64,000 bases of DNA from Microbacterium sp. LWO14-1.2 (GCF_038397715.1 NZ_CP151633.1:2666001-2730000); one strand, 5' to 3'; shown: positions 40,419-50,383, counted from the stretch's first letter. Numbers and translations: made by a program. Notes: generated by a model not told the origin, from the letters alone.

Positions 40419-43400
40419 TCAGATCGCCTTGCGCAGCGAGTAACCGCGCGGGGTGGCGACGAAGCCCGCCTCCTGCAGGGCGGTGGCGAGCGCCGTGCCG
40501 TAGACGCCGTCTCCGTCGACCTTCTCGACCGTGAGGGTGTCGAGGCGGCGGGCGCGCGATGTCGCGGCCAGGTCGGCGGCGGCAGCGCGCAGCACGTCGG
40601 GGTCGTCGCTGAACGACAGGACCGTCTTGCCGCCGCGCTCGAGGTACAGCACGAGCGAGCCGTCGACGAGAACGACGAGGCCGCCGGCCTTGCGACCCGG
40701 TCGGTGCGACACGTCGGCCCGCTTGGGCCAGCCGAGCGCGGCGCCGTACGGGTTCGCCGGGTCGGTCGCCGCGAGGGTCGACGCGGTGAGAGGCGGCGGG
40801 TCGGCGAGGCCGGCGAAGGTGCGGAGCCGGTCGACGGTCGCGGAGGCCGCGAACTGGGCGGCGCCGAGCTTCTCGATCACGTACCCTCGGCGGCAGTGAC
40901 CGGCCTCCTCGAATCCCGCCAGCACCCGGTAGGTCTGGGCGAAACCGCCGGGAACGCCCTCGCTCTGCACGGCGCCCCTCGTCACGACGCCGTAGCGGTC
41001 GAGCAGGAGCCCCGCGGTGACGGTCGCGCGGCGCGCGGCATCCGTCTCGATCGTCGGCAGGAGCGACCAGCGCCCGCCGCTCGATGCCGGTCGCGGCGTC
41101 GAGCGGGCGAGAGACATGCCCCGGTACGCGCGGGTGCGCGGGGCGCGGCGCGTCACCCGGTGGGCCTGCGAGCCGCCGGCGAGCAGCGACCGGATGGGAG
41201 CGAACGTGTCGTTGGTGACCCGCCCCGACCAGGTGAGCGACCAGAGGGCTTCGAGCACGGACTGCTCGTTCTCGGCCCCCGCCATGTCGCGGAGCTGCGA
41301 GGCGAAGTACGCGCCTCCCGCGCTGAGGGCGTCGAGCACCCGAGCTTCGAGGGAATCCGCGGCGATCTCGTCGTCGGGCTCGGGGAGCGTGAACGGCGCG
41401 AGGTCGGCGGGGTGCAGCGACACCCACCCGTCGCGACCCGGGAGGGTGCCGTGGCCCGACCAGATCACCTCGCCCGCCGCAGTGAGCTCGTCGAGCAGGG
41501 CGGGGGAGTAGTCGCGCACCCGGGAGGGGAGCACGAGGGACTCCCAGGCGCTCGCGGGCACCGGCACTCCGGCGAACTGCTCGATCACCGTGAGCACCCC
41601 GTCGAGGCCCTCCGCAGGGCGGTTGAGGTGCTGCCAGTCCGGGAGGAAGCGCGCGTACGCCTCGGGGGAGACCGGTTCGACGCTGCCGCGGATCGCGGCG
41701 AGCGAGCGCATGCGCAGCCGCCGCAGCACCTCGGTGTCGCACCACTCCATCTCGGTGCCGGTGCCGGACGCCTCCGGCAGGAAGTAGCCGCTCGTCAGAC
41801 GTCCGGCGTGCTCGAGCCGCTGCAGGGTGTGCCGGGCGACCGCGGCTCCGATGCCGAGGCGGGCGGCGAGGGCGTCCGTCGTGAAGGGGCCATGGGTGCG
41901 GGCGTACCGGGCGACGAGGTCGCCGAGCGGGTCGGCGAGCGGTTCGAGGAAGGCGACGGGGATGCCGGTGGGCAGCGCCGCGCCGAGCGCGTCGCGCAGT
42001 CTGCCGGCGTCTTCGATCCCCGCGATGCGGGTCGCGCCGGCGATGGTCACGGGGATCGCGCGTCGCGCGGCGACGAGGGCATCGAGGTGCGCGGCGGCCT
42101 CCTCCCGCGTCGCGTGCGCGGGCTCCCGCGTCGCAGGGGCGGCGGGGGCAGTCTCTGCTGTCGCGGTCGCTGTCTCCGTCGCGGGTTCGAGACGGAGGGC
42201 CACCTCATCGGCATCCATCGGTCCGAGCATCCGCAGCAGGTCGGCGACGCCCTCGAGGCCGCGCACGCGACGCTCGGGGTCGAGGCGCTGCGCTTCGCGT
42301 TCGAACTGCGCGATGACGGCGGGGTCGAGCAGTTCGCGCAGCTCGACCGTGCCCAGCAGTTCGCCGAGCAGCGCCGGGTCGACCGACAGTGCGGCGGCGC
42401 GGCGTTCGGCGAGCGGCGAGTCGCCCTCGTACATGAACGCGCCGACGTAGCCGAACAGCAGGTCGCGGGCGTAGGGGGAGGGCTGGCCGGGCTGGGTCTC
42501 GACGAGACGGATGCTGCGGTCGGCGATCGAGGTGGCGAGACGGCGCAGCGAGGGCAGGTCGTAGACGTCCTGCAGCACCTCGCGGAGGGTCTCGAGGATG
42601 ACCGGGAAGGTCGGATGCCGGCGTGCCACCTCGAGCAGCTGGGCCGACCGCTGCCGCTGCTGCCACAGCGGCGTGCGGCGGTTGGGGTTCGTGCGGGGCA
42701 TGAGCAGCGCGCGCGCCGCGCACTCGCGGAAACGGGAGGCGAACAGCGCGGAGCCGCCGACCTCCTGCGTGACGAGCTGTTCGAGCTCGTCGGGGTCGAA
42801 CACGAACAGCTCGGCACCCGGCGGCTCTGACTCGGCGTCGGGAAGCCGGACGATGATGCCGTCGTCGCTCGCGACCGCCGACCCCTCGACCCCCAGGCGC
42901 TCGCGGACGCGGGCGTTGATCGCGAGCGCCCACGGCGCGTGCACCTTCATGCCGTACGGCGAGTGCAGGATGACGCGCCAGTCGCCGACCTCGTCGTGAC
43001 CGCGCTCGACCGTGAGCGTGCGGTCGGTGGGGAGCGTACCGGTCGCCTCGCGCTGCTCGGTGAGATGCGCCATGAGGTTGGCGCGGGCCTGCTCGTCGAG
43101 GCCGGCGTCGATCAGTCGCTGGGCGGCCTTCTCGGGGCTCGCCGACGACACTTCGCGCGAGAACCTGCCGAGCGCCTCGCCGAGCTCGAACGGGCGGCCG
43201 ATGCCGTCGCCGTGCCAGAACGGCACCTTGCCCGGCTGCCCGTAGGCGGGGATCACGTTGACGCGGTCGTGCGTGATCTCGGCGATCCGCCAGCTGGTGG
43301 TGCCGAGGGTGAACACGTCCCCGACGCGGGACTCGTAGACCATCTCCTCGTCGAGCTCGCCGACACGTGCGCCGGTGCTCTCGCCCGCGACGAAGACCCC

Positions 43401-45158
43401 GAAGAGTCCGCGGTCGGGGATCGTGCCACCGCTCGTGACGGCGATGCGCTGCGCGCCCGGTCGACCGGTGAGCGTTCCCGCGTCGCGGTCCCACACGAGT
43501 CGCGGCCGCAGCTCGGCGAACTCGTCGGAGGGGAAGCGCCCGGCGAGCAGGTCGAGCGTCGCCTCGTACGCCGACCGGGGCAGCGATTGGAACGGGGCGG
43601 AGCGCCGGACGGTCTCGAACCACTCCTCGACGCTGATGGCGCCGAGCGCGCTCGCCGCGACGGTCTGCTGCGCGAGGATGTCGAGCGGGTTGCGCGGCAC
43701 CTGGATGGCCTCGATCTTGCCCGCCAGCATCCGCTCCGTGACGATCGCGGTGTGCAGCACGTCGCCGCGGTGCTTGGGGAAGAGGGCCGCGCGGCTGATC
43801 TCGCCGACCTGGTGGCCGGCTCGGCCGACGCGCTGCAGGCCGGAGGCCGCGGACGGCGGGGCCTCGACCTGGATGACGAGGTCGACCGCGCCCATGTCGA
43901 TGCCGAGCTCGAGGCTGCTCGTGGCGACGACGCAGCGCAGCACACCGGATTTCAGCTCCTCTTCGACCTGGGCGCGCTGCTCCTTCGAGACGGAGCCGTG
44001 GTGGGCCTTGGCGAGCACGGGGTCGGCGCCCGCGGTGGCACCGGCCTGCGCCATCATGCCCGCCGGGACGGTCGCCTCGGGGAGGGGGACGCCGATGCGC
44101 TCGGAGTAGATCTCGTTCAGCCGACCCGTCAGACGCTCGGCGAGGCGCCGCGAGTTGGCGAACACGATCGTCGAGCTGTTCTGCAGGATGCGGTCGACGA
44201 TCGCCTCTTCGACGTGCGGCCAGATCGACCCCGTGACCTCGGTGTACTCGGCCGAGCCGTCGTCGTCGGCGGACGCGGCGGCGCCGGGCGGCGGAGGCGG
44301 GTTCGTCATGTCGTCCATGGGGACGACCACGCCGAGCTCGAAGGTCTTCGACGCCGGGGGAGCCACGATCTCGACCGGTGCCGCGCCGCCGAGGAACCGC
44401 GCGACCTCGTCGATCGGCCGCACCGTCGCCGAGAGCCCGATGCGCTGGGCGGGTTCGTCGTGGCCGTGGGTCTGGCGGAGCGCGTCGAGTCGTTCGAGGC
44501 TCACGGCGAGGTGGGCGCCGCGCTTCGTCGCGGCGACCGCGTGCACCTCGTCGATGATCACCGTGTGCACGTCGCGCAGCGTCTCGCCCGCCCGACTCGT
44601 GAGCATGAGGTACAGCGACTCGGGTGTCGTGATGAGGATGTCGGGCGGATCGGCGACGAGCTTGCGGCGGTCGCTCGACGTGGTGTCGCCGGACCGCACG
44701 CCCACCGTCACCGCGGGGGCGGACATGTTCAGCCGCCTGGCGGACTGCCCGATCCCGATGAGCGGCGACCTCAGGTTGCGCTCGACGTCGACGCCGAGCG
44801 CCTTCAGCGGGGAGATGTAGAGGATGCGGGTGCGCGACGCCTCGGCATCCCTCGGCGCCTTCTTCTTCCCTGCCGTGCCCTGCGGCTTCGTGCCCTGCGG
44901 CTGCGGGCCCCGGGGCTGCGCCGCCTCCGTCGCGATGCGCTCGCGGAACACGCTGTCGATCGCCCAGAGGAACGCCGACAGCGTCTTGCCCGAACCGGTC
45001 GGAGCGACGACGAGGGCGTGCTTGCCGGCCGAGATGGCCTCCCACGCTCCCGCCTGCGCGGGGGTGGGCGCGCTGAACGCCCCGCGGAACCAGTCCTGGG
45101 TCGCGGGGGTGAAGCGGTCGAGCACGTCGTGTGCTGAGCCCGTCGAAGCGTCGCTCAT
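40419..45158 (-). CDS. lhr: Lhr-family ATP-dependent DNA helicase
   Basis: 1579 residues, the full-length Lhr architecture. Walker A is APTGSGKT (52-59), motif II IIDEVHAVAATKRGAHL (DEVH), motif III LSATVRP and motif VI QRVGRAGHQ. The Lhr-specific winged helix and beta barrel follow, then a long C-terminal domain with three or more winged-helix-like regions. A 3'-to-5' superfamily 2 helicase, linked to mitomycin-induced DNA repair in mycobacteria; cytoplasmic. GGAGAG precedes the ATG at 45158; the longer upstream frame lacks homology. The tail holds some Ala/Thr low complexity near codon 1010. Confidence 0.93.
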   Translation of the reverse strand: MSDASTGSAHDVLDRFTPATQDWFRGAFSAPTPAQAGAWEAISAGKHALVVAPTGSGKTLSAFLWAIDSVFRERIATEAAQPRGPQPQGTKPQGTAGKKKAPRDAEASRTRILYISPLKALGVDVERNLRSPLIGIGQSARRLNMSAPAVTVGVRSGDTTSSDRRKLVADPPDILITTPESLYLMLTSRAGETLRDVHTVIIDEVHAVAATKRGAHLAVSLERLDALRQTHGHDEPAQRIGLSATVRPIDEVARFLGGAAPVEIVAPPASKTFELGVVVPMDDMTNPPPPPGAAASADDDGSAEYTEVTGSIWPHVEEAIVDRILQNSSTIVFANSRRLAERLTGRLNEIYSERIGVPLPEATVPAGMMAQAGATAGADPVLAKAHHGSVSKEQRAQVEEELKSGVLRCVVATSSLELGIDMGAVDLVIQVEAPPSAASGLQRVGRAGHQVGEISRAALFPKHRGDVLHTAIVTERMLAGKIEAIQVPRNPLDILAQQTVAASALGAISVEEWFETVRRSAPFQSLPRSAYEATLDLLAGRFPSDEFAELRPRLVWDRDAGTLTGRPGAQRIAVTSGGTIPDRGLFGVFVAGESTGARVGELDEEMVYESRVGDVFTLGTTSWRIAEITHDRVNVIPAYGQPGKVPFWHGDGIGRPFELGEALGRFSREVSSASPEKAAQRLIDAGLDEQARANLMAHLTEQREATGTLPTDRTLTVERGHDEVGDWRVILHSPYGMKVHAPWALAINARVRERLGVEGSAVASDDGIIVRLPDAESEPPGAELFVFDPDELEQLVTQEVGGSALFASRFRECAARALLMPRTNPNRRTPLWQQRQRSAQLLEVARRHPTFPVILETLREVLQDVYDLPSLRRLATSIADRSIRLVETQPGQPSPYARDLLFGYVGAFMYEGDSPLAERRAAALSVDPALLGELLGTVELRELLDPAVIAQFEREAQRLDPERRVRGLEGVADLLRMLGPMDADEVALRLEPATETATATAETAPAAPATREPAHATREEAAAHLDALVAARRAIPVTIAGATRIAGIEDAGRLRDALGAALPTGIPVAFLEPLADPLGDLVARYARTHGPFTTDALAARLGIGAAVARHTLQRLEHAGRLTSGYFLPEASGTGTEMEWCDTEVLRRLRMRSLAAIRGSVEPVSPEAYARFLPDWQHLNRPAEGLDGVLTVIEQFAGVPVPASAWESLVLPSRVRDYSPALLDELTAAGEVIWSGHGTLPGRDGWVSLHPADLAPFTLPEPDDEIAADSLEARVLDALSAGGAYFASQLRDMAGAENEQSVLEALWSLTWSGRVTNDTFAPIRSLLAGGSQAHRVTRRAPRTRAYRGMSLARSTPRPASSGGRWSLLPTIETDAARRATVTAGLLLDRYGVVTRGAVQSEGVPGGFAQTYRVLAGFEEAGHCRRGYVIEKLGAAQFAASATVDRLRTFAGLADPPPLTASTLAATDPANPYGAALGWPKRADVSHRPGRKAGGLVVLVDGSLVLYLERGGKTVLSFSDDPDVLRAAAADLAATSRARRLDTLTVEKVDGDGVYGTALATALQEAGFVATPRGYSLRKAI

Positions 45159-45227
45159 CTCTCCATCATCACCCGGGCCACCGACATCGGCTTCCGGATT
45201 GTCCGACCCCCGGAGCATGCTGTAGGC

Positions 45228-45638
45228 ATGGCGTCGCACACCACCGATTACCGCTCCACGTTCATCGAGGTCGCCGAGGACTGCCCGACGGACCATGCGC
45301 AGGAGCCGCCCGCGGGCGACAAGCCCACGATCGCCGCGCTGCACTATCGGCTGATCACCGAGAAGCCGTACGGGCGCACGTCCGACGACGTGATCTTCGC
45401 CACCCATGCGCTGCGACAGGGCATCGACCCCGACGACGAGGCCGCGCGGGAGGCCTTCTTCGCGAAGGGGCAGCCGTGCCTGCGCTCCTCTCCCCTGGGC
45501 AAGCGCTACGGCTGGGGCATCGACCACGACGCGGAGGGGCGCGTCGCCCTCGTGGCGCGCGAGTCCGAGGAGTATGCGCTCCGCGCCGCCGACCCCGCGC
45601 TCGCCCACACGAAGGCGATGCGGAGCCGGCGGGCCTGA
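45228..45638 (+). CDS. DUF6157 family protein
   Basis: 136 residues. It opens MASHTTDYRSTFIEVAEDCP, then KPTIAALHYRLITEKPYGRTSDDVIF and RASFFAKGQPCLRSSPLGKRYGWG-like sequence (true text AFFAKGQPCLRSSPLGKRYG), the well-conserved DUF6157 pattern. Soluble, no signal peptide. It is divergent from lhr and convergent with the ABC-F gene. CATGCT, 6 nt before the ATG, could be a weak -10. Function unknown. Confidence 0.85.
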   Translation: MASHTTDYRSTFIEVAEDCPTDHAQEPPAGDKPTIAALHYRLITEKPYGRTSDDVIFATHALRQGIDPDDEAAREAFFAKGQPCLRSSPLGKRYGWGIDHDAEGRVALVARESEEYALRAADPALAHTKAMRSRRA

Positions 45639-45659
45639 GCGCGGGCGTCGCGCTCCGCG

Positions 45660-47258
45660 TCACTCGACCTGCTGCAGCATCCCGTCCCCGGTGATCTCGA
45701 GCGTGAGGTCGAGGTCCAGCCGTGCGAGGAACGCGTCGTCGTGACTCACGACGAGCACCGCGCCCCGGTACGCCTTCAGGGCCTCGACGAGCTGGTCGAC
45801 GGTGTCGATGTCGAGGTTGTTCGTCGGCTCGTCGAGCAGCACGAGGTGCGGGGCGGGGTCGCAGAGCAGCAGCTTCGCGAGCGCGACGCGGAACCGTTCG
45901 CCGCCCGACAGCGCGGCCACCGCACGGTCGGCCGTCGCTCCGCGGATCAGAAACCGGGCCAGTCGGTTGCGCAGCTCCTTCTCGGGAACGTGCGGTGCGG
46001 CATCCGCGATGTTCTCGAACACCGACCGCGTCTCGTCGAGCCCGTCGACCCGCTGCGGCAGGTACCCGACGCGATCCGTCAGCGGTAGTGCCGTCAGCGG
46101 CTCCCGCACGCGGTGGTGCACGAGATCCTCGAGCAACGTCGTCTTGCCGGCGCCGTTCCGTCCGATCACCGCGACCCGTTCCGGGCCCTGCACGACCCAG
46201 GAGCGCTCGCCGTCGCCGATCTCGACGATGCGGCGGGTGCGCGACACCTGCGGATCCGGCAGCTCGATCTTCATCGACGCGTCGGAGCGGATGCGCCGCC
46301 CCGCCTCGTCGAGCGATGCCCTGGCCGCTTCCTCCTTCGCACCGACCTCGGTGCGAAGTCGACCGGCCGACACCTCGGCGGCCATCCGCCGACCGTGCGC
46401 GATGATCTTCGGCACCCGCTTCTCGATCTCCGCCTTCTTGGCGGTGCGAGCACGGTGCGCGAGCTTGACCTCCGCCTCGATGCGCTGGCGCTTCTCCTTG
46501 CGGAACTCCTGCTTCGCGGTCGCCTCGGCCTGCCGCGCGGCCTCCTGCTCGGCGTCCAACCAGGCGCGCCACTCGGAGTACGGTCCGCCGAACACGCTGA
46601 GCGTCTGCGCGTAGAGCTCGGCCGTGTCGTCCATGAGCTCGAGCAGCGACAGGTCGTGGCTCACGACGATGAGCGTGCCCTTCCAGGCGCGCACCATCGC
46701 GGCGAGCCTCGTCCTCGCCTCCCGGTCGAGGTTGTTGGTCGGCTCGTCGAGCAGCGTGATCGGCGCTCGACGCAGACGGATGCCGGCGATCGCGACGAGC
46801 ACGGCCTCCCCTCCGGACAGCTCCCCGACGCGTCGGTCGAGGAACTCGGGCGCGAGTCCTGCATCGGCGAGAGCCACCTCGGCGCGCGCCTCGATGTCCC
46901 AGTCGTCGCCGACCGCATCGAAACGGGCCTGGTCGACGTCGCCGGCGCTGATCGCGCGCACCGCGTCGAGTGCTTCCGCGACGCCCAGCAGATCGGCTAC
47001 GCGGCGGTCGACGTCGAGGGTGAGCTGCTGCGGCAGGTACGCGACCTCGCCTGTCGTCGAGATGGTCCCGGACGTCGGTTCGAGCTCTCCGGCCATCAGC
47101 CGCAGCAGTGTGGACTTGCCTGCGCCGTTGCGGCCGACGAGGCCGGTGCGGCCCGATCCGAAGGAGCCCGACACGGAGTCGAGCGCCGTCGAGCCGTCGG
47201 GCCAGGTGAAGGTCACGCGGTCGAGCGTGACGGATGCGTGAAGGGTGGGGGTGGTCAT
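45660..47258 (-). CDS. ABC-F family ATPase, probably ribosome-protecting
   Basis: 532 residues with two ABC domains and no membrane segment. Walker A motifs are GRNGAGKST and GRNGAGKTT; signatures are [13 protein letters not shown] and [13 protein letters not shown]; Walker B is [10 protein letters not shown] in both. The linker between domains (about 235-320) is a charged coiled-coil arm ([20 protein letters not shown]) of the type that reaches the ribosomal E site. Such proteins are housekeeping translation factors or antibiotic-resistance (ARE) proteins. A leader of over 100 nt with hairpins precedes it, as for inducible ARE genes. AGGAGA precedes the ATG at 47258. Resistance is inferred. 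Confidence 0.88.
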   Translation of the reverse strand: MTTPTLHASVTLDRVTFTWPDGSTALDSVSGSFGSGRTGLVGRNGAGKSTLLRLMAGELEPTSGTISTTGEVAYLPQQLTLDVDRRVADLLGVAEALDAVRAISAGDVDQARFDAVGDDWDIEARAEVALADAGLAPEFLDRRVGELSGGEAVLVAIAGIRLRRAPITLLDEPTNNLDREARTRLAAMVRAWKGTLIVVSHDLSLLELMDDTAELYAQTLSVFGGPYSEWRAWLDAEQEAARQAEATAKQEFRKEKRQRIEAEVKLAHRARTAKKAEIEKRVPKIIAHGRRMAAEVSAGRLRTEVGAKEEAARASLDEAGRRIRSDASMKIELPDPQVSRTRRIVEIGDGERSWVVQGPERVAVIGRNGAGKTTLLEDLVHHRVREPLTALPLTDRVGYLPQRVDGLDETRSVFENIADAAPHVPEKELRNRLARFLIRGATADRAVAALSGGERFRVALAKLLLCDPAPHLVLLDEPTNNLDIDTVDQLVEALKAYRGAVLVVSHDDAFLARLDLDLTLEITGDGMLQQVE

Positions 47259-47588
47259 GGGGTCTCCTGTCGAGTGCGGGGTGCACTGACACCGGGTCGC
47301 CCTGCTCCCGGAACGGGATCCCCGAGGGGAGACCGCGAGGAGCGGCGTCCGTCGGAACGACGGAGGGCGATGGTCGGCCGTGGAGTCGGCGATCGTCGGG
47401 TCAGCGCGCGGATGAGAGAGCGCGGAGGCGACGATTCAGATCAAAGGACTTCCAGACACGGCGGACAGGACTCCCCGACGATACCCGGGCGTGTCGCGAC
47501 GGCGCAACCCCGGGCGTGTCGCACCGGCCCGACCGGCGTCCTTCGGACGGGGGATGCCGGATGTCAGCGAGGTCCGTACCGTGGAGGC
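47259..47588. promoter_or_regulatory. Leader/intergenic region between the ABC-F gene and the small membrane gene
   Basis: This 330-bp gene-free stretch is mostly the ABC-F leader. It contains a perfect 7-bp hairpin with a GAA loop (47348-47364, arms TCCGTCG/CGACGGA), and CTCCC (47305-47309) facing GGGAG (47327-47331). A short minus-strand frame ending [12 protein letters not shown] then TGA (stop 47401-47403) could be a leader peptide, but no clear start or ribosome site is seen for it. TACCGT (47577-47582) serves the plus-strand gene. Confidence 0.45.
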
Positions 47589-47852
47589 ATGGCAGATCGC
47601 GAACCCAGTCCTCAGGAGATGCGCACCCGACTCGGCCTCGGCGCCGGTCTCGCGGTCGGCATGGGCATCGGGGTCGCACTCGGCGTCTCCCTCGACAACT
47701 GGATCCTCGGGATCAGCATCGGCGTGATCATCGGCCTGTCGCTCTCGGTCGCGATCGGCCAGGCGCCCTGGGGGCGCCGGAGGGCGCCGGCCGACGATCC
47801 GGTCGGCGACGCCGACGATCGGACGGAAAGCGAGGATCCGACCCCGCGCTAA
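47589..47852 (+). CDS. Small glycine-zipper membrane protein
   Basis: 87 residues. A hydrophilic N-terminus (MADREPSPQEMRTRLG) is followed by two membrane helices with glycine-zipper spacing (GLGAGLAVGMGIGVALGVSL and LGISIGVIIGLSLSVAIG) and an acidic tail. TACCGT ends 6 nt before the ATG; GGAGG is also present but very close, so the mRNA is probably leaderless. It is convergent with the esterase gene; the two stop codons overlap in CTAA (47849-47852). Function unknown; it may form oligomers in the membrane. Confidence 0.75.
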   Translation: MADREPSPQEMRTRLGLGAGLAVGMGIGVALGVSLDNWILGISIGVIIGLSLSVAIGQAPWGRRRAPADDPVGDADDRTESEDPTPR

Positions 47853-48511
47853 GCGCCCGCTGTCCGTGTGCGGTCGACCCACTTGTCGAGGAAGGTGCGC
47901 ACGTCGCCGAGCTCGTCCTCCGAGATGCTGTGCGTGAGCCCCGTGTACACGCGCCCCGACAGCTCGGAGTGCGCGGGCAGCCACTCGGCCGTGTGCGCGA
48001 CGAGGGCGGCGGGGACGACGTCGTCGTTCGTCCCCCGCCCCCAGAACACCGGCGGCCGGAGCTCGGCGAGCTCGACGTCGCGAGGCAGCTCGCCCGGGGC
48101 GGCGTAACCGCTCAGCGCCACCACGGCGTCGACCTTCTCGGGCGCGAGACGCAGCGCCTGCAGAGCGACGGCGGCGCCCTGCGAGAAGCCCAGGAGGGCG
48201 ACGGATGCGGCATCCTTCCGCTCCGACCCGAGCCAGTGCAGGAACGCCTGCGCGGCCGCGGTGACAGCGGTCGAACTGCGGCCGTCGAGACCCTCGATCG
48301 GGTACCAGGAGCGGCCGGGCATCGGCCACGGCGGCGCCAGCGGGGCGGCGACGGATGCCACGGCGATGCCTTCGGGCAGATACGGCACCAGCCCGAAGAG
48401 GTCGTGCTCGTCGGCGCCGTAGCCGTGCAGCAGCACGAGCAGCGGCGCATCCGTTCTCTCGCCCGTCGACCAGCGCGTGAGTGCGCCGTCGAGCCTCAGT
48501 TCCTCGCTCAC
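47849..48511 (-). CDS. Alpha/beta hydrolase of the phospholipase/carboxylesterase family
   Basis: 220 residues. Oxyanion and strand motif VLLHGYGADEHDLFGLVPYL, nucleophile Ser in LLGFSQGAAVALQAL, the acid Asp in GTNDDVVPAALV and His in TGLTHSISEDELGDV complete a triad in the expected order. Related to carboxylesterase 2/LysoPLA proteins; hydrolyses short-chain esters or lysophospholipids. The GTG at 48511 (VSEELRLDGALTRWS) is chosen; the region upstream is low-complexity and antisense to the next gene. CAGGAT lies 6 nt upstream, a weak -10. Confidence 0.85.
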   Translation of the reverse strand: MSEELRLDGALTRWSTGERTDAPLLVLLHGYGADEHDLFGLVPYLPEGIAVASVAAPLAPPWPMPGRSWYPIEGLDGRSSTAVTAAAQAFLHWLGSERKDAASVALLGFSQGAAVALQALRLAPEKVDAVVALSGYAAPGELPRDVELAELRPPVFWGRGTNDDVVPAALVAHTAEWLPAHSELSGRVYTGLTHSISEDELGDVRTFLDKWVDRTRTAGA

Positions 48512-48605
48512 CCCTCCATCCTGCCAGCGGGGTCCGACGTCGGCGCGGGCGGCTGCATGCCGGTCGTCACTGTCCGCCCGTGGAGGCGGCTGGTAGAAAG
48601 GACAC

Positions 48606-49208
48606 ATGGCCGTCCGCACACCTGATCCCGAACCAGAACCCAACGACGGCATCGGCGGGTTCGGCGACGCGAAGCCCCCGGCGCCCGACGCGAACCCCGG
48701 GTGGCTGAGCGAGTTCGAGCTGGAGGAGGCGCGCCGTCGCCTGCCCATGCTCTACGTCGAGGCCATCCCCGTACGCACCGACGGATCGGGTCAGGTCACC
48801 GAGATCGGCATCCTGCTCCGGTCCACTCCGCTCGGCGAGATCACCCGCACGATAGTCTCCGGTCGGGTGCGGTTCGGCGAGACGATCCGGGACGCGCTGT
48901 TCCGTCACGTCGAGAACGATCTCGGACCCATGGCCTTCCCGCTGCTGCCGCCGCAGCCGCTGCCGTTCACGGTCGCCGAGTACTTCCCGATCCCCGGCGT
49001 GAGCGCCTATCACGACGACCGCCAGCACGCGGTCTCGCTCGCCTTCGTCGTGCCGGTGACGGGCACGTGCGAGCCGCGTCAGGATGCGCTCGAAGTGACC
49101 TGGTTCTCGCCCGAGGCGGCGGGCTCCGACGCCGTCGCCGCCGAGATGGAGGGCGGCCGCGGCACCCTCATCCGCCAGGCGCTCGCGAACCTCGGCCTGC
49201 TGCGCTGA
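48606..49208 (+). CDS. NUDIX-like hydrolase family protein (DUF4916)
   Basis: 200 residues. It opens with a proline-rich tail, then WLSEFELEEARRRLPMLYVEAIPVR, the DUF4916 N-terminus. The region TRTIVSGRVRFGETIRDALFRHVENDLG sits where a NUDIX box (G-x5-E-x7-R-E-x2-E) should be, but only GETIRDALFRHVENDLG is kept, so phosphohydrolase activity may be weak or altered. FTVAEYFPIPGVSAYHDDRQHAVSLAF is characteristic. AAAGGA lies close before the ATG at 48606. Substrate unknown. Confidence 0.8.
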   Translation: MAVRTPDPEPEPNDGIGGFGDAKPPAPDANPGWLSEFELEEARRRLPMLYVEAIPVRTDGSGQVTEIGILLRSTPLGEITRTIVSGRVRFGETIRDALFRHVENDLGPMAFPLLPPQPLPFTVAEYFPIPGVSAYHDDRQHAVSLAFVVPVTGTCEPRQDALEVTWFSPEAAGSDAVAAEMEGGRGTLIRQALANLGLLR

Positions 49209-49247
49209 CCGGTCCGCCCCGACCCGCGCCGCGCTCCTGCGCCGCGC

Positions 49248-50315
49248 TCAGGCGGTGGTGAGACGCGCGAGCTCGGCGACGAACGCGTCGACGTCGGCCT
49301 CCTCGGTGTCGAAGCCGCACATCCATCGGACCTCGTTGCGCGCGGCATCCCAGTCGTAGAAGCGGAAGCTCTCCCGCAGGCTGTCCGCGATGCCGTCGGG
49401 CAGGGCCGCGAAGACGCCGTTCGCCTGGGTCGGCTGCGTGAAGGCCACGCCGGCGATCGATCCGTCGGCGATGCCCGCCTCGATGGAGCCGCGCAGGCGC
49501 TGCGCCATCGCGTTCGCGTGCCGGGCGTTGCGCAGCCACAGGTCGCCGTCGAGCAGCGCGATCAGCTGTGCCGACACGAAGCGCATCTTCGACGACAGCT
49601 GCATGTTGAACTTGCGCGAGTACGTGAGTCCGGTCGACGCCTCGGGGTTCAGCACCACGATGGCCTCGCCGAGCATGGCGCCGTTCTTCGTGCCGCCGAA
49701 GCTCAGCACGTCGACTCCCGCGTCGCGGGTGAAGGCGCGCAACGGCAGGTCGAGCGCGGCCGCGGCGTTCGAGATGCGGGCGCCGTCGAGGTGCAGCGTC
49801 ATTCCCCGCTCGTGGGCGTGGTCGGCCAGGGCGCGGATCTCGTCGACCGTGTACAGGGTGCCCAGCTCGGTCGACTGCGTGATCGACACCACGAGCGGCT
49901 GCGCGCGGTGCTCGTCGCCCCAGCCCCAGGCCTCGCGGTCGACGAGCTCGGGGGTGAGCTTGCCGTCGTCGGTGGGCACGGCGAGGATCTTGAACCCGCC
50001 GATGCGCTCGGGAGCACCGCCCTCGTCGACGTTGATGTGGGCGGAGGATGCCGCGATCACGGCGCCCCAGCGCGGCAGCATCGACTGCAGCGCTGTGACG
50101 TTGGCCCCGGTGCCGTTGAAGACGGGGAAGGCCTCGACGCCCTCGCCGAAGTGGGAGCGGAAGACCTCCTGCAGACGCTCGGTGTAGGCGTCCTCGCCGT
50201 AGGCGATCTGGTGCCCGCCGTTGGCCTCCGCGATGGCCGCGAGGACCTCGGGGTGGACGCCGGAGTAGTTGTCGCTGGCGAAGCCGCGGATCGCGGGATC
50301 ATGCTGAATGCTCAC
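49248..50315 (-). CDS. Low-specificity L-threonine aldolase family protein
   Basis: 355 residues, a fold-type I PLP enzyme. FASDNYSGVHPEVLAAIAEA starts the protein as in LtaE; the PLP lysine is in LSFGGTKNGAMLGEAIVV, and HLDGARISNAAAALDLPL and VRWMCGFDTEE are family landmarks. It cleaves L-threonine or allo-threonine to glycine and acetaldehyde in the cytoplasm. The start is GTG at 50315; TAGGCT ends exactly 6 nt upstream, so the transcript is probably leaderless. Confidence 0.9.
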   Translation of the reverse strand: MSIQHDPAIRGFASDNYSGVHPEVLAAIAEANGGHQIAYGEDAYTERLQEVFRSHFGEGVEAFPVFNGTGANVTALQSMLPRWGAVIAASSAHINVDEGGAPERIGGFKILAVPTDDGKLTPELVDREAWGWGDEHRAQPLVVSITQSTELGTLYTVDEIRALADHAHERGMTLHLDGARISNAAAALDLPLRAFTRDAGVDVLSFGGTKNGAMLGEAIVVLNPEASTGLTYSRKFNMQLSSKMRFVSAQLIALLDGDLWLRNARHANAMAQRLRGSIEAGIADGSIAGVAFTQPTQANGVFAALPDGIADSLRESFRFYDWDAARNEVRWMCGFDTEEADVDAFVAELARLTTA

Positions 50316-50361
50316 CGGTCAAGCCTAATCGGCGCCGCAGATGCCCCTACCCAATGTCGGA

Positions 50362-50376
50362 GGGTAGTCCTACCCT
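50362..50376. promoter_or_regulatory. Palindrome over the -10 of the MFS gene
   Basis: GGGTAG-TC-CTACCC (50362-50375) is a perfect inverted repeat whose right arm overlaps the -10 TACCCT (50371-50376). A third CTACCC lies at 50347-50352. A repressor here would block the promoter directly. Confidence 0.5.
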
Positions 50377-50383
50377 CGGAGCC

